A model generated the notes under the pieces. The model ran no database searches, was not told the origin of the DNA, and saw nothing but the letters and a program-made list of their open reading frames with translations. A stretch of 64,000 nt of DNA from contig MNCI01002042.1 of NCBI GenBank assembly GCA_015680685.1, forward strand, positions 70,187-134,186, given 5' to 3'. Position numbers and translations under genes: made by a program. Shown in pieces: positions 44,348-57,079 of the stretch. This stretch comes from Gnetum montanum. Its lineage: Eukaryota; Streptophyta; Gnetopsida; Gnetales; Gnetaceae. Position 1 is the first letter of the stretch; each line of letters starts with the position of its first letter.

Positions 44348-46757
44348 CCATTCAGTTGCCAAGTGGACACCATGGAGACAAAAAAGCTGTAGTTGACAAG
44401 TGGCCTTTTTAATTGCCAAGTGTCTTCATGGTAATCAAAATTAAAATTAGTTACAAATATCATAGTTGTAACTATCATAGGAAGTTACAACTTCCATAGG
44501 AATAAAAGGGATAATAGCCAAATGTCCCCTTTATATAGGATGTTACACAAATATCCCATAACTTTCTTTTCCTTTTAAAATCATAAGTAAATATATAATT
44601 TTTTTTCCTAGGAGAAAATTAAAATTTAACATGACCACTTTCACCATAGTGGTATTATGTACCCTTGGAATCTCGATTATGGTCATCAGAAAATAATTGT
44701 TTAGAATCTTGGTTAAAACCAATCATTTTAATTTCTGAATAGCTTTGTTTAGACATGTCAGCATCATCTGTTTATAGGGTGCTGCTCAATGTTCATGCCT
44801 GCCACTGTCCACAATTCTTTTTTAATCGTTGTCGCAAGTGCAGCAGCTGCAGCAGAGAGGCCAAGATCAAAGCCAAAGTCATGGGTCAACAACACAAGTA
44901 GGTTCAAGGCTGGAGCCTCATTCCCCTAACATCCAACAGCAAGCACATCCTTGCTAGGCTGCGCATCGACAAATGGATCAACCCTAACCCTAGCAGAAAT
45001 GGCTAGCCGCGAAGCCTCATTCTACAAAATTCTCAGGCTTTTGCCTCCGACGTCGCCTGCAACATCTTTCTGGCCACCACGCCAATCTTGAACTTTGTCA
45101 GCTCACGACGCCGGCATAGGAAGAGGATCGTGCTGTTGCTTGAGAATGACAGGAGTTGTTGGTCTATCTGGAAAAATGTCGGCATCATGCAGATTTCTTG
45201 TCAGAACCCTCATGGCACCGTAGTGTGGATCTGGATTGAACACAGTAATTCAACACATGAACGTCATTTTTGCTTTCGATTTTAAGCAAAGCAAATCCTT
45301 TTTTCTGCTCTGCTCCTCCTGAGCTTTGCTTTGCTTTGTTTTGTTCTGCGTAGTAGTTTTCTTCTGGCGGCGGTTTTGCGTAGGGTTTCAGTGGTAGCTT
45401 ACATGGTCGATGTAGGCAACGAAGGAAACGGTTATTCTAAAGTAGCATCCTTGCTCGTTCTGTCCATGCAGAAGTGAATTGGATCTACCCATTCAAGGCA
45501 ATTTCCAAGAGGGGCTCTCGTTAACAGAATATATTATATCTTCTTATAGAGCTGGGATGTTTTTCATAAAAAAAATCTTGACGTATGTTAGCTCCATCTT
45601 CTGCTGGATTTGACGTTGGAAGACTACAATTGTTCACCTATTAGATTATTGCATGTTGTAGCTTGGCAGTAGATATGTGATCATTCTAACCCTTGCAAAC
45701 GCTCTTCTACTTCCTTCAACCTGGTGTATCTTTTATCTCTGGTACTGTAGTTTCATCAACCCTATCTTCTTGGATCATCTGTAGTGTGTTGAGTATCATA
45801 AATGAAATCCCTTGAGCACTCCTTCATTTACTATTGCACTTCTACAACCACTCTCGTAGCAGCCACATATCTTGGTTCAAACATGGCCATCTCCTGGTGT
45901 TCACGATGTGCAATTAAATCTTCTATAGGTCCTAAAGCTAATTCTTCATGATGATCTGTATACATCAATAGGCAGTTCCAAAGATGTGTTGCTTTTTGAA
46001 CCGATATAACTTTCTGATGCAGTGAAGGATCTTTGCCACATTATCTTTCAATATCATCATCCATTTCAGATTTGAAATCCTTGCACTCTTGAAGTTTATC
46101 CAACTCTTACTGTAGATAGGCCTCTTCAGCACATAGAGCATGATACTCAGCGATCATGTCATGTGCTAAATTAGACCACATTGCTTCCCTCTGAACAACC
46201 ATAGATGCATTTTTCTAAGAAACGTCTTCGTTCAAGAGCTATCTTAGCCTTTGTCACCGTGAGCAATGCAAAAGCATGTGTACTCTGATTTACCATGTCT
46301 GTTAATGAGGCTGGAAGTGGATTACAAGCAGCATCAGCCATAAATGTACGTTTATGAACTTCACACAGGGCATGGGCTGAAAGTTGCCATAATAGTTCAA
46401 AAAACCTATGCCCATAGCATGTTGCAAGTAATGACACTCTTGTGTTGCTCCTAGGCAAGGATCCTTATGATTCTAACTCATTTATGATCCCTTGGACAAT
46501 TTTACGAAAGTCACGAGACTGCGCTAAATCAAAAATAGGCAATTTCTGCTCATGACACCAAGATGGATAATTCCCTGTAAATGTAGCTACAATATCTAGC
46601 ATATGCCATTCCAACTTCATGGTCAGTTAACTGTTGCAGAATTTTTCATGGGAAAGAGCATAATCCTCCTTGAATAGTTTCAGTTCATTAGGATTCTGTA
46701 CCTCACCATTCTCAAATAAGTCCACCTGTTCCATGAAATGGCCAAAATGTGCCAACA
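44348..46757 (-). repeat. Element C 5' LTR, 5' part with second AUG6 copy
   Basis: Minus-strand LTR start TGTTGGCACATTTTGGCC at 46757. The segment 45141-46757 duplicates 34685-36301. The segment 44353-45140 has no recognised coding sequence; 44365-44432 resembles 41467-41520 in direct orientation, an internal duplication of the LTR. Confidence 0.7.
45886..46556 (-). pseudogene. AUG6: AUG6 fragment, copy 2
   Basis: Same segment as at 35430-36105, slightly closer to the family consensus: [89 protein letters not shown] interrupts INELES-stop-GSLPRS in place of a glutamine codon. It lies inside the element C 5' LTR in the same orientation as the element. Confidence 0.75.
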
Positions 46758-48211
46758 CTATTATCTTTAATTTATTATTTATTTTCTTATGCTTGGTTCC
46801 TATGTATAAGGGTATATTTAATATATTATGCTAATAATATATTTTATTTTACTAGTAATTTATGTTAGTGTATTCTAATGTCTCTCTTCTACTTATGCTT
46901 ATGATTGTGTAGCTTGAGGTTTAAACTCTTTACTCCTTGTTTACATGCATTACCATTTTATACATTGTAGTATATTTTCTTCTAAGATTGTGTATGATCC
47001 TTTGGAACTCTTGGTAAGACTACATGTTTTATTATGTCTTGATATTATGTTTCTTAAGGTTTTTTCCTTGGACCTTACTCTTATTACATGTTTCAAAATA
47101 AGAAATTTTTTATATTTCTTTCTTTATTATTATTTCTTGGCATTTACTAATGCTTAGTATCTCTTTTGAATGACATGTTGGAAGGATGGTAGTGGCCCAT
47201 TGTTAGTATTTTTTATATTTAATTAAATCATATTTTATGTTATTCAATTTTGAAATAATGTAAGCATATGATTATGAGGCATTAAATAAATTTTTGGGGG
47301 CGTATTCCAATTATCCTTTTCTTTTATCTTGGAACCTATTTTTTGACATGAGACTTATTATAGTATTTTCTTAAAGGCGTTAACCCATTAGTTGACCATT
47401 GGACATTGTGTGGATACATGTTATCTTATTTTTAGAAAATAATAAAGTGTTAGCCTAGTGCTAAGACTCTTAATTTAAAAGCTCTAAGTCATGGGTTAGA
47501 TTCTAGTGAGCAATGCTTAGTTATGAAGTTCTAATTTAACTATATATCTTTTGGTGTGCCAATATTAAAATTATTTTTAGGGTTCCAACACCCCCTATTT
47601 TTAGAAAATAATTATTAATTCTTTATTCTTGGAATGATCGGCATCCTACCTTTTGTGCTTATAAATACTTGGCAATGTTGACTCTCTTGGCATTAATGGT
47701 ACTTTATGCTCTCTTCTATTCTCTTGCTTGTAGTTGTGCTTAGTGGAACTTTTGATGATTTTTAGATCTAAATTTATTCTTACTTGGTGAAGCTTGGAGG
47801 TTAGCTGATCTTTTAAGATAGAGGAAATATTCTTGAATGCATCAATTTTGATAAGTAGCTTACTTTCTATATGATATTTTTGAAAGTAGAGGCAACTGAT
47901 ATAGTGGCTAGTACTTCATGATTAATCCTCATGTTGTAGTTGGTATAAAGCCTAGTTTTAGAGTGGTGGTTAGGAGCTAGGACCAAGGAAAGCTATAGTG
48001 TTGATACTAGCCATAACATGATCCAATAGTTGGAAATTGACATTGCATGAGGATTCTATCCAATAGTTGGACATTATCATACATGAGGATTAGCCTAGAA
48101 TGGTAACATATCACACCACACACTCCTTGATGGCTAGTTAGGTTGGTATCAACCTAATACTTCTTTCAAACATCTGATGTTGGAAACCTCATGGTTAAAT
48201 CCATAAGTAGG
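46758..48211. other. AT-rich non-coding sequence with a tRNA-like element
   Basis: No convincing gene. Positions 47449-47510 resemble a tRNA-derived SINE head: A-box-like TAGCCTAGTGC (47451-47461) and B-box-like GGGTTAGATTCTAG (47493-47506). The rest looks like diverged LTR or intergenic sequence. Confidence 0.45.
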
Positions 48212-49034
48212 TGATGAGCAGCAAGGTACCCCTACGCCCAACCATACAAATCACTAAGGCATTACACGTAATCCGGTCAAATTCCTTGGATGTATAGTTA
48301 TCTAATTCACTAGCTCTTCTAGGAAGTGAAATGGGCATTGAGAACATTCATTATCTCCCAACTATACTTATCAAATTCAAGGGTATGGTTGAAATGTAAT
48401 TAAGATATATAATTTTTATCATTTTGTGTTTTATAGATATAATCGCCTACAACAAGAGTAAAAGGTAAAGTAATTGAAGATCTAACTCATCTACTACCTA
48501 GCTAGCCTAACAAAAGTAACTGCCTCACTTTCCTTAAAACATATAGTACTGTTGGGCTACCAAACATTAAGCGTTGCTAGGTTACCAAGTACTATATGAA
48601 TGCACAAAGTGGTCATGCTTGCATTCATTAATAACTGAAAATAAATTGCTTAATTCAAATGCATTAAAGTAAAAAGCAAGAAAGAAAAATGCATTAAAGA
48701 AAATCTTAATCTATTCTTAGTGCTATAAGGATTGTCAAAAGAGTTCGTTTTATTCCTATCACACTGCTACACTTAGGTACATCAATATTTGAACAAAGAA
48801 CCATACACACTTAGACTCCTTCTGTGGGCACTTAGAAAATATTCTAACTCTAAAAGGAAGAAATGGCAATAGCTCTACTACTCTGATTAGAAAATGACCA
48901 AAAACTGATTCAAAACTAGAGCCCAAGTGCAGTATTTATAGACTTGGGGAACTCGATGTCGTATACATGATGTCGTAGCTAGACTCTGACATCGCATACA
49001 TGACATCACAGCCAACGCAAAAAGCACATTCATT
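48212..49034 (-). repeat. Element E 3' LTR
   Basis: Starts 'tgatgagcagcaaggtaccc' on the plus strand and aligns with 55227-56017 along its length, with many small differences. Its outer terminus has changed to TG where the partner has CA. Confidence 0.8.
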
Positions 49035-51184
49035 GTACACCCACAACTAAATGAAAATTCATCCTTGAGTAAAGAAGAGGAGGAACAAGTTCTTTACAAC
49101 ATAACATATTGAGTAGGTATGGGATTATTAATTGACATTACAAATTAACTCAAATGAAATAGATAGACTCTAAGTGCCCAAGTGTATGGAATTACAGTTT
49201 TTACAAAATGGGGTGTTCATGATAAGAGAAGTGAACATCCTAGATAACACTGACATCCAACACCTCTTGGCAACAAAAGAATGAGAGAGAGAAAAGAGAT
49301 CCAACGATCATGAACGATCCTCATTATGTGGTACTATTGCTTCCTTGGTGAAGATAGTCTTGCTTCCATCCCATGCTTCCCACTACAATCACAACGAAAT
49401 CACAAATTAGTATGCAATGTGTAACATGTAGTGGTTAAATGCCTTGTCTCATCGGTGGTTACACTTGGCTAAGTTGTGATAGTGGTAGATTGGTTTCTAT
49501 AGTAGTGTTAGAAGGAAGGTTGACAAATAGGGTAAATTAGATAAGTGGTCCCTTAAATTTGTAAAAAGCTCAACATAAGGAAATATTTAAAGAGGGTATA
49601 AGAATTTACAATAATAAAAAGAAAAATTCACTAAAAACTATTGTGAAGATGTGCACACATAGATGTCATTGATGGGGTAAACAAAAAAAGTTTGATTGTA
49701 AAAATGTCTAAGGATAAAGAACTTAACTAACCCAACCAAAAGATATGCAAGTGGGTCCTCCCCAAAGCAGGCATAGGCCTCTTATGCCCTTGAATAAATT
49801 TAAACCAAAGAGTCCATGGGATCCATGGATGATTAATGATTATAGAAGGTTAAGTACAAAAACCCAGAAGAAACTAACTAAGAATTCTGACACATCAAAC
49901 TAGAACATGAAACCGGTAGTGAGGTGAAACATGGAAAGCATAGATAAATGAGAGAGAGCATAATGGAGTTCCTAATTATCGTCACATAAATTCCCTTGTG
50001 GATTTTGTGGTTAAATGACTTAATAGGATCCATCCTTAGTCCAGATCAAAACCAACCATGTTCAATGACTTCACATCAACATTCTAAGACCAATCCATCC
50101 CCTCAGACACAGGAGTGCTCCCACAAAACAACCACTGTTCCTTATTAGAGAAGAAGTAGGAAGTGAGGAAGGGCCTTAGTTAGAGGGGACTAGTCCCATA
50201 ACTAGTGCTTGTAGCCCATTTATTCTATCTAAGGGGTGTGTTTTGAATTCCCATCATTTTATTTTCAAAATGGGAACCACACCATGTAAAGACACATACA
50301 TTTATTTTGTCTTCCTCATCCCTTTTTTTTCTGATGAGAACCACATCATGTGAGGATGTATGCATTTATTTTGTCCAAGGGGTATGCTTTGAATTCTCAT
50401 CATTGTTTTTTTTTTTTTTTGTTGATGAGAATGACTCCATGCAAGGACTTATTCAACTTCCCATTATTAGATGACATGGAATGGTAAGAAGTCCATAAAA
50501 ACACACATGCATCCAGACAAACAAAAAATATAAAGAATACTAAATCCCCTTGAAGCCACACCCTATTTAAGTCTTTGAATCCTTTCCTATTCCAAAAACT
50601 ACTAAAGTCATAAAGTTATTAATGTTTTATAAATGAAAAAGGGACTACACATTTCCAAAATAAAAAAAACCATAGAGTTTGTATATGGGTGGATGTTATG
50701 AACTCACTGCCTATTACATGGAAAAAAAACCATGTCCTAATTATCTGTAACGAAATTCAAAGCCAAAAACTAAACACCAACAATCAAATAACAAAATTAG
50801 TACATACCACCATCAAGTAATGCATTACCATTGTACTTGACACTTATTAACAAAAAGTTAGAAAATCACACCAAATAAGATAAAATATAAAAGAAAGTGT
50901 AAAATTTTCAAGAAATAGCAAATGTACTAATGATGGTGTAAACCAAAAATTAGAAAAGATTAATAACATAAAAACAAAAGGATGTAAAATAAAGAATGTG
51001 TAAAACAAAAAATTAAAAAACTAAAGGGACACTTGTATGGTAAACATGGTTGGCCATCTCCTCCACGACTAAGTTGGAAGGAGGAGATCTTAAATATGAA
51101 GCATGGTTGCCCATTTGATGAGGTGCTTGTTGTGTTAGCTGGCGTATGCTCATGAAAAGGTTTGATTTGTTAAATGTTAACTAG
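49035..51184 (-). other. Element E 3' leader, non-coding
   Basis: AT-rich, no gene. Positions 50220-50450 hold about 2.5 copies of a 130-bp unit containing 'gggtgtgttttgaattccca' and 'catttattttgtc'. No clear purine tract next to the LTR at 49035 was found, only a weak GTTGTGGGTGT on the minus strand. Confidence 0.55.
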
Positions 51185-52500
51185 CTACTTTTTGTTTGGG
51201 CTCTCAGGTTTATAGATCATCATGGCCCTAGAAGGAGAAGTCTCATAAATAATGTAAGGTCCTTCCCACAACGTTTCGAACTTAGTTCGTTGAGGTACGT
51301 GTGTGGGGTTCCAGTAGAGAACCTTATCTCCCAATTGGAATTTGACTCTTTTGATTTTCAAGTTAGGACACTTTTTGTTATAGGCCTTATGCAACTTGTT
51401 AGATGATAAGGCTACTAATCAATTTTCGTCTAGTAGGTTGAAATTCATCAATCATTCTTTTTGGGCTAGACTCAAGTCAAGGTCAAGGTCATAAGCTGTT
51501 GTAAAGTGTACGAAGCTCAGATTGAATAAGAAGTGTTGGTAATTTTCCATACATAAGCTCATAGGGAGAATAGCCTATAGGAAGTTTCCAAGTCAAGCAG
51601 TAGGCCCAAAGGGTATCATTGAGTTTTGTGCTCCAGTCCTTCCTATACTTGCTAATAGTTCTTATTAGTATCCTTGTGATTTCCCTATTGGTAACCTCAA
51701 CTTGACCATTAGTTGGGGGATGGTAAGGTGTTGTGAGTTTATGTTCAACCCCCAAGTGTTGCATGAGCTTCTGAAGAGTAGTGCTTTTAAAGTAAGTTCC
51801 ATTGCCAAAAATTAATGCATGTGACACACCAAACCTGTTTACAACATTTTGTTGTACAAACTGAGTAGCAGTTGAAGATGTATAGTTGATGAAAGCTACT
51901 ACTTCTGCCCATTTTGTACAATAGTCAACAGCGACTATGATGTACGCCTTTCCATTTGACATGGGTGTGATGGAACCCATGAAGTTAATGCCCCAAATGT
52001 TGAATGTTTCTAGTGGTTGAATCCATTGTTGAGGTCCCTCCATTTGAGTAGTCATTCCACCATCTCGTTGGCATCATTCACAAGAGTGGATATAGTGGTA
52101 AGCATCGATAAAGAGTATTGGCCAAAAGTACCCTGCCATCAGAACTTTAATGGCTATGCATCTCCCAGCATAGTGTCCTCCATAAGGACCTTCATGAGCA
52201 TTTTGGAGAATGCACAGTTGATTAGCATTAGGGACATACCAATGAACCAGGCCATTGACGCACACCTTGTAGAGGTGTCTGTTGATCTCCATGAAGTGCT
52301 TTACCTAGTGAAACTATTGTCTCTTCTAGTGGTCCAACCCTTGTGGCATCTCCTAAGTGATAAGATAGGTAAGAATGTTATCATACCATTTTGGCTCATT
52401 GGGCATTTGTTTAGTTATAGCCCCAGCAAAGAGGAGTTCATTAAGAAACATGTCACAGAGTGGGCTTTCTTCCTCTTTGTCATCCCATTACAACTGAGAT
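51185..52500 (-). pseudogene. Element E integrase
   Basis: Minus strand: HHCC finger region (LQNAHEGPYGGHYAGR, IHSCE-stop-CQRDG), core with PLETFNIWGINFMG, VDYCTKWAE, IFGNGTYF and NGQVEVTNREI, then the C-terminal block FQLGDKVLYWNPTHV. The first two catalytic aspartates are replaced (WGIN for WGID, FGNG for SDNG), so the protein could not have been active. Stops also interrupt it. Confidence 0.8.
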
Positions 52501-53010
52501 AAGTGATCAACAACCACATTCTCAGTGTCCTTTCAATCTACCATCGTGAGATTGAATTCTTGCAAGATCACTAGCCACCATATGACATAGGGACTCACCA
52601 TTGGTTTATTCATTAGGAAGTGGATGGCACTATGGTCTGTGTGCACAAACACCTTGTATCCAAGCACATAATGCCTAAACTTCTCTAGATCAAACACCAC
52701 TTCCATCAATTCTTTCTCTGTAGTGGTGTAGTTTAGTTGTGCACCCATAATGCTTTAGCTAGCATAGTGGATTAGGTATGGACATTTCTCTTTATCTAAC
52801 TACATCAGCACCACTCCCAAGGCATAATTCAATGCATCTATCATGATATGAAATGGTCTAGACCAGTCCAATGCTCGTAGGATTGGAGTTTCTACAATCT
52901 TCTCTTTTAGTTGCTAGAATGCTTGCTCACATTCTATGGTCCAAACAAAGGGAGCATCTTTCTTTGTTAGCTCCACCAATGGTTTTATGATTTTAGAGAA
53001 ATTCTCTATG
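52501..53010 (-). pseudogene. Element E RNase H
   Basis: Minus strand frames with AIMLGAQLNYTTTEKELMEV, FDLEKFRHYVLGYKVFVHTD and HSAIHFLMNKP, the usual RNase H core of plant Ty3/gypsy elements. Upstream frames to 53010 contain [10 protein letters not shown] and ATKRE-type pieces with stops. Confidence 0.7.
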
Positions 53011-53079
53011 AATCTTCAATAGTAGCTAGTATGTCCAAGAAATGATTGAACATCTTAATTGTTTCTAGCTGGCAAGTGA

Positions 53080-53760
53080 TTCCTCAGATGACCCTTATTT
53101 TTTCAGGGTCTACCTCAATTCCTGCTTATGAGATTTTGTGCCCCAGTATAATGCCCTCCTAAACCATGAGGTAACTTTTCTGCTAATTGAGCTACAAGTT
53201 AGTTTCAACACATTATTTTAGCACTTTCTCAAGGTGGTCTATGGCTTGCTCAAATGTAGCTTCATAAGTGGGGAAGTCATCCATGAAGACTTTCACACCA
53301 CTACCAATCAGTTGTTGAAAAATGCTTAGAACCATGCATTGAAATGTGGTAGGAGCATTGCATAGACCAAACGGCATCTTGCAATATGCAAAAGTCCCCT
53401 AGAGACTAATGAACATTATCTTTGCTTGGTCTTTTGGTGCAATTTGAATTTGGTTATAGCCACTATAGCCATCCAGAAAACTGTAGTAGCAATGCTTAGA
53501 TATTATGTTGAGCAACTCATCAACAAATGGTAACAGAAAATGATCCTTAAATGTTGTCGTATTCAGCAACCTAAAATTGATGCAAACCTGCCACTTGTCA
53601 CCATTCCTCGACACAATCACAAGTGGGCTAACCCACTCACTATTCGCAATGGGATAGATGAACCCCACCTTGAGGAGTTACTTAATTTTCTCCTTAATGA
53701 TTTTCTTCAATTTGGGGTTCAACTGCCTCTATGGTTGTCATTTTAGTTTCATGGCCAAGT
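53080..53760 (-). pseudogene. Element E reverse transcriptase
   Basis: Minus strand MGFIYPIANSEWVSPLVIVS, WQVCINFRLLN, KDHFLLPFVDELLN, YYSFLDGYSGYNQIQIAPKD at 53668-53399, then a stop and the MPFGLCNAPTTFQCM-like segment to about 53330 and beyond. Several stops; not functional. Confidence 0.82.
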
Positions 53761-54149
53761 CGGTGTAGATGCAATGCTAACATATCCTAGGATCAATCCC
53801 TGTGAATTTAGGATATGACCACACAAAAGCTGCTGACCATCTTTCAACTACTTTCAACAGCATTATTTTTTATTCTAGAGCAAGCTTTGCATTGATTATA
53901 ACTGACTTCCCATTTTTCAAAAATACAAATTTCATTCTAGCCCATAACATTTTCAGCTCAAGGGGCTCTTGTTTGAATATGTCAAGAATTTCCAACTCTT
54001 CCCAATGAGTATCATCATTTCTATCATTAGAGAGTTGGTGATAAACTTACTCTAGTTCATTCATGCTTGTGACATATGCACATGTCAGGCTCTCAGTTAG
54101 TTCTATGCAAGGTGTGCTACTTTTAGAATCGATAGTCAGGCACTAGGTT

Positions 54150-54650
54150 CCCTCCTATTTTGTGGTTGCTACGTATAGGCACCTTTGAATTTTTTCTTCT
54201 GGTGCACACTGTTTGCATGTAGAGATAGATGCTTGCTTTACGGCCCAAAGTTTCTGCACACAATTGTACTTGGTATCGTTGTACATGATGCATGGAATTC
54301 TCTTCTTCTTGATCTTTCCAAATGTGTTTTCTTTAGATATCTCTAGGGAAAGATCTCTTATGCCCATTCTTGCATCGACAATGCTTAGCCATACACTTCC
54401 CATGATGATTGGAAAATCCCCTTTGCAGTCCTCCACTTTGATTACTAGGAAATCAGTAGGATAAGACCACCCATAAATAGTGGTCACATTATCTTCTACC
54501 AGTTCCAATGGCACAGTGATGGACTAGTTTGCTAGTTCTAATCTTATGTTGCTCTTCTTAAGAGGAGGTAGGTTCTAGGTAGTGTACATCTCATGAGAAA
54601 TTAAATTAACACTAGAACCTAAATCAAGAAGAGCTTTGCACAGTTATTCC
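54150..54650 (-). pseudogene. Element E protease
   Basis: Minus strand CKALLDLGSSVNLISHEMYT near 54640-54590 (active site DLGSS), a stop, then the frame 54514-54155 with VPLELVEDNVTTIYG and DFLVIKVEDCKGDFPIIMG. Both are typical of Athila-type proteases. Confidence 0.75.
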
Positions 54651-55207
54651 TAGCAATTTGCAAGTACATTAGAGGGCTTTTAGCTTGTTGGTATAACAGG
54701 AATGAAGAATCATTAAGTCCTTTTCCCTTCAAAAATTCATAGCGCTGCTCTAGCTGCTAATCCCACAGACATTATGCTTCGGTGAGATGATAATCCCTGG
54801 CATCAACATCTTCCACAATATACTTCCCATGGCAGTCTTGAAGACCACATCATGCAAGCATTTGGTAAAGCATTGTCAGAGTAGCACGATTGGGCAACAA
54901 CACAATGTTGCCCTCCATGTCACACCACCACAGCTTTTCATCCTAGTGTAGGATGAAGATGAAGTTTAACACATACTCATTAGGGTGAGTATATATAATT
55001 TGATATTGTTGAGGCTTCAACGGATTAACTCTATCAGTATTGGAAGAAGAAGCGCTCCTATGAGAAGAAGACATTTTCGGTTAGTGAAATAAAAATCACA
55101 GTGCGCTCTGAGAATTTGTTGTGAAATAAGATATGACTCTAAGGTTCATTCCAACAATTTAAATACTTTTCACTAGGTCTTAGATAGTGCATGAAACAAC
55201 AAAAAGG
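54651..55207 (-). other. Element E leader and gag remnant
   Basis: A short frame begins MSSSHRSASSSNTDRVNPLK at about 55075 and breaks after some 40 codons. No gag core or zinc knuckle is visible, although a normal Athila gag needs about 2 kb here. Confidence 0.45.
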
Positions 55208-55225
55208 TCCCTGACAATGGCACCA
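55208..55225 (-). promoter_or_regulatory. Primer binding site of element E (tRNA-Asp type)
   Basis: Minus strand TGGTGCCATTGTCAGGGA, one base after the LTR end at 55227. It differs from the Athila tRNA-Asp site TGGCGCCGTTGCCGGGGA at four positions, all C-to-T or G-to-A transitions. Confidence 0.75.
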
Positions 55226-55226
55226 A

Positions 55227-56017
55227 TGATGAGCAACGAGGTGCCCCTATGCCCAACCATATGAATCACTAAGGCGTTACATGTGATCCTATCAAATTTT
55301 GTGAACCTATAGTTATCTAATGCACTAACTCTTCTAGGAAGTGAAATGGGTGTTGAGAATGTTCGTTGTCTTCCGAACTACACTTATGAAATTCAAGGGT
55401 ATGATTGAAGTGTAATTGAGTTATATTATCGTTTTCTATTTTATAGATGTAATCTCCTACAACAAGAGTAAAAGGTAAAGTAATTGAAGATCTAACTCAT
55501 CTACTACCTAGCTAGCCTAACACAAGTAACCACCCCACTTTCCTAAACACATATAGTACTATTGGACTACCAAACATTAAGCGTTGTTAGGTTACCAAGC
55601 ATTATATGAATGCTCGAAGTGGTCATGCTTGTGTTCATTAACAACTGGAAATAAATCACTTAATTCAAATGCGTTAAAGTAAAGAACCAGAAAGCAAAAT
55701 GCATTAAAGAAAATCTTAATCTACTCTCAGTGTTGCAAGGATTGTCAAAAGAGTTCATTTTATTCCCATCACATTGTTGTGCTCAGGTACATCAGTGTTT
55801 GAAAAAAGAACCGTACATACTTAGACTCCTTCTATGAGCACTCAGAAAATATTCTAACTCTGAAAGGAAGAAATGGCAAAAGCCCTGCTACTTTGACTAG
55901 AAAATGACCAAAAACTGATTCAAGATTGGAGCCTAGGCGCGATATTTATAGACTTGGGGAATATACCCTAACGTTGCATATGCGATGTCATGGCCAACAC
56001 CAAAAGTGCATTCATCA
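55227..56017 (-). repeat. Element E 5' LTR
   Basis: 791 bp, plus-strand ends TGATGAGCAACG and TTCATCA. Aligns with 48212-49034. Confidence 0.82.
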
Positions 56018-56022
56018 ATAGG

Positions 56023-57079
56023 AAAATCATGGTTAATGATAGATTAACACATTAATAGTAATGTTAATGGCTAAATTAATGAATTGGTTAATCAGTTATT
56101 GCTATTGGTTCTAACAATGTATTTATAGTATGGGCCCCACCTTCCAGCTTGTTCCAAGTGGCACTAAGGTGATTTACTCTACTGTGAAAGTATTCTAACC
56201 ATTATTACATATGTTTCATGCAAATCTTAGTTAGGAGGCTTGAATGGAGGTTCCTGGTGACATTGTAAATGCTAGATTGTAGTGCACTATAGGAGTGTCG
56301 ATGCTTAAGGATGCTTTGAAAAAAATGGATTCAAGCATTGTTTTATTTTTAGAGCCATCTTGTGGATTTGTAAAATGGTCCTATGTTTCACTTATGTATC
56401 TCATGTATCTTGAACTATAAGGATTTGCACTCAAGATGTTTTAATAACATTGCATGGATTTTGGCTAAGTAATGCATTCTTTATGTTTGTTCAAGTATAA
56501 TTATTGGGTTGTAATTTTAATATTTGATGATTTAAAGTTATCTAATGATTTAATCATGGATTTTTAAGTTTTGCATATGGAATACATGGAACTTAATCAT
56601 GCCCTGGAAGTGTTTTTATAAATTTATCTATGGTTAAATTTTGAGGTGTGACAATATTTTTGTAGGGTGTTACAATTGATCATTCGTAAGTGGATCCTAG
56701 ATTTTGATATGTAATTTGAATAATATTCTAAAGTTTCATGTTTTATTAAACTATTTTGGCAACTTCTTCATCAAAAAGACCAAAAAACTTGGAATTTTGA
56801 TTTTTAAGTAAGTACTAATTTCTTTGGAGCTATCTTTAAACATGAATGGGTTGTCCATATCCACCCCACCTTTAAGGCACCTCTATGCATCAATTAAATC
56901 GAGACAGAAGCAGAGTTAGCTTAACTAGCTTCTAGTAAAGTAACAGATGCTTTAGGCTTGTATGCAAAGCTACTTAAATGAGGAGGAACCATGGTTTACA
57001 TAAAAAGTTTGTAAGATTTTAAATACAACTCCCCAGAATGGGCTTCTAGAAAACTGGTGCATTAATAGAGCAATAATGT
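56023..57079. other. Non-coding, probably old repeat sequence
   Basis: AT-rich with no open frame. Around 56640-56675 'gtgacaatatttttgtaggg' and 'tgttaca' resemble an LTR terminus, but no partner was found in the window. Confidence 0.35.

Larger units (their letters stand above)
34682..46757 (-). mobile_element. Element C: Ty3/gypsy element with very long LTRs and rearranged pol
   Basis: The minus-strand internal region (36302-40020) has gag, protease, a second-type RNase H and truncated RT, in that order. Both LTRs start TGTTGGCACATTTTGGCC (at 46757 and 36301 reading leftwards). The 5' LTR ends GTCGCCAACA at 40021, giving TGTTGGC...GCCAACA termini. The 3' LTR is cut by element A at 34681. 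The 5' LTR is interrupted by a plus-strand solo LTR (41527-44347). RT lacks its catalytic half and no integrase is present, so the element is defective. That all these parts form one element is inferred from termini and order. Confidence 0.68.
48212..56017 (-). mobile_element. Element E: Athila-like Ty3/gypsy retrotransposon, decayed
   Basis: Direct LTRs 48212-49034 and 55227-56017. Flanks are GTAGG (48207-48211) and ATAGG (56018-56022), a target duplication with one change. The minus-strand order is primer site, short leader, protease with DLGSSVNLI, RT, RNase H and integrase. The DLGSS protease and the GFIYPI, KDHFLLPF and DGYSGYNQIQIAP RT blocks point to the Athila side of the family. There is almost no room for gag (under 600 bp), so the element is internally deleted as well as mutated. 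Confidence 0.82.

Noticed and set aside
34685-46757. Direct 1617-bp repeats as a simple segmental duplication
   Set aside because: The TGTTGGCACA terminus next to a purine tract, shared with a solo LTR that has a target duplication, favours LTRs. Kept as an alternative because the left end is cut by element A.
46945-47157. 70-codon frame
   Set aside because: Low-complexity Phe/Leu-rich translation of AT-rich sequence; no homology recognised.
47449-47510. Functional tRNA gene
   Set aside because: Only box-like motifs are present. The B box is degenerate and no cloverleaf stems pair; at most a SINE head.
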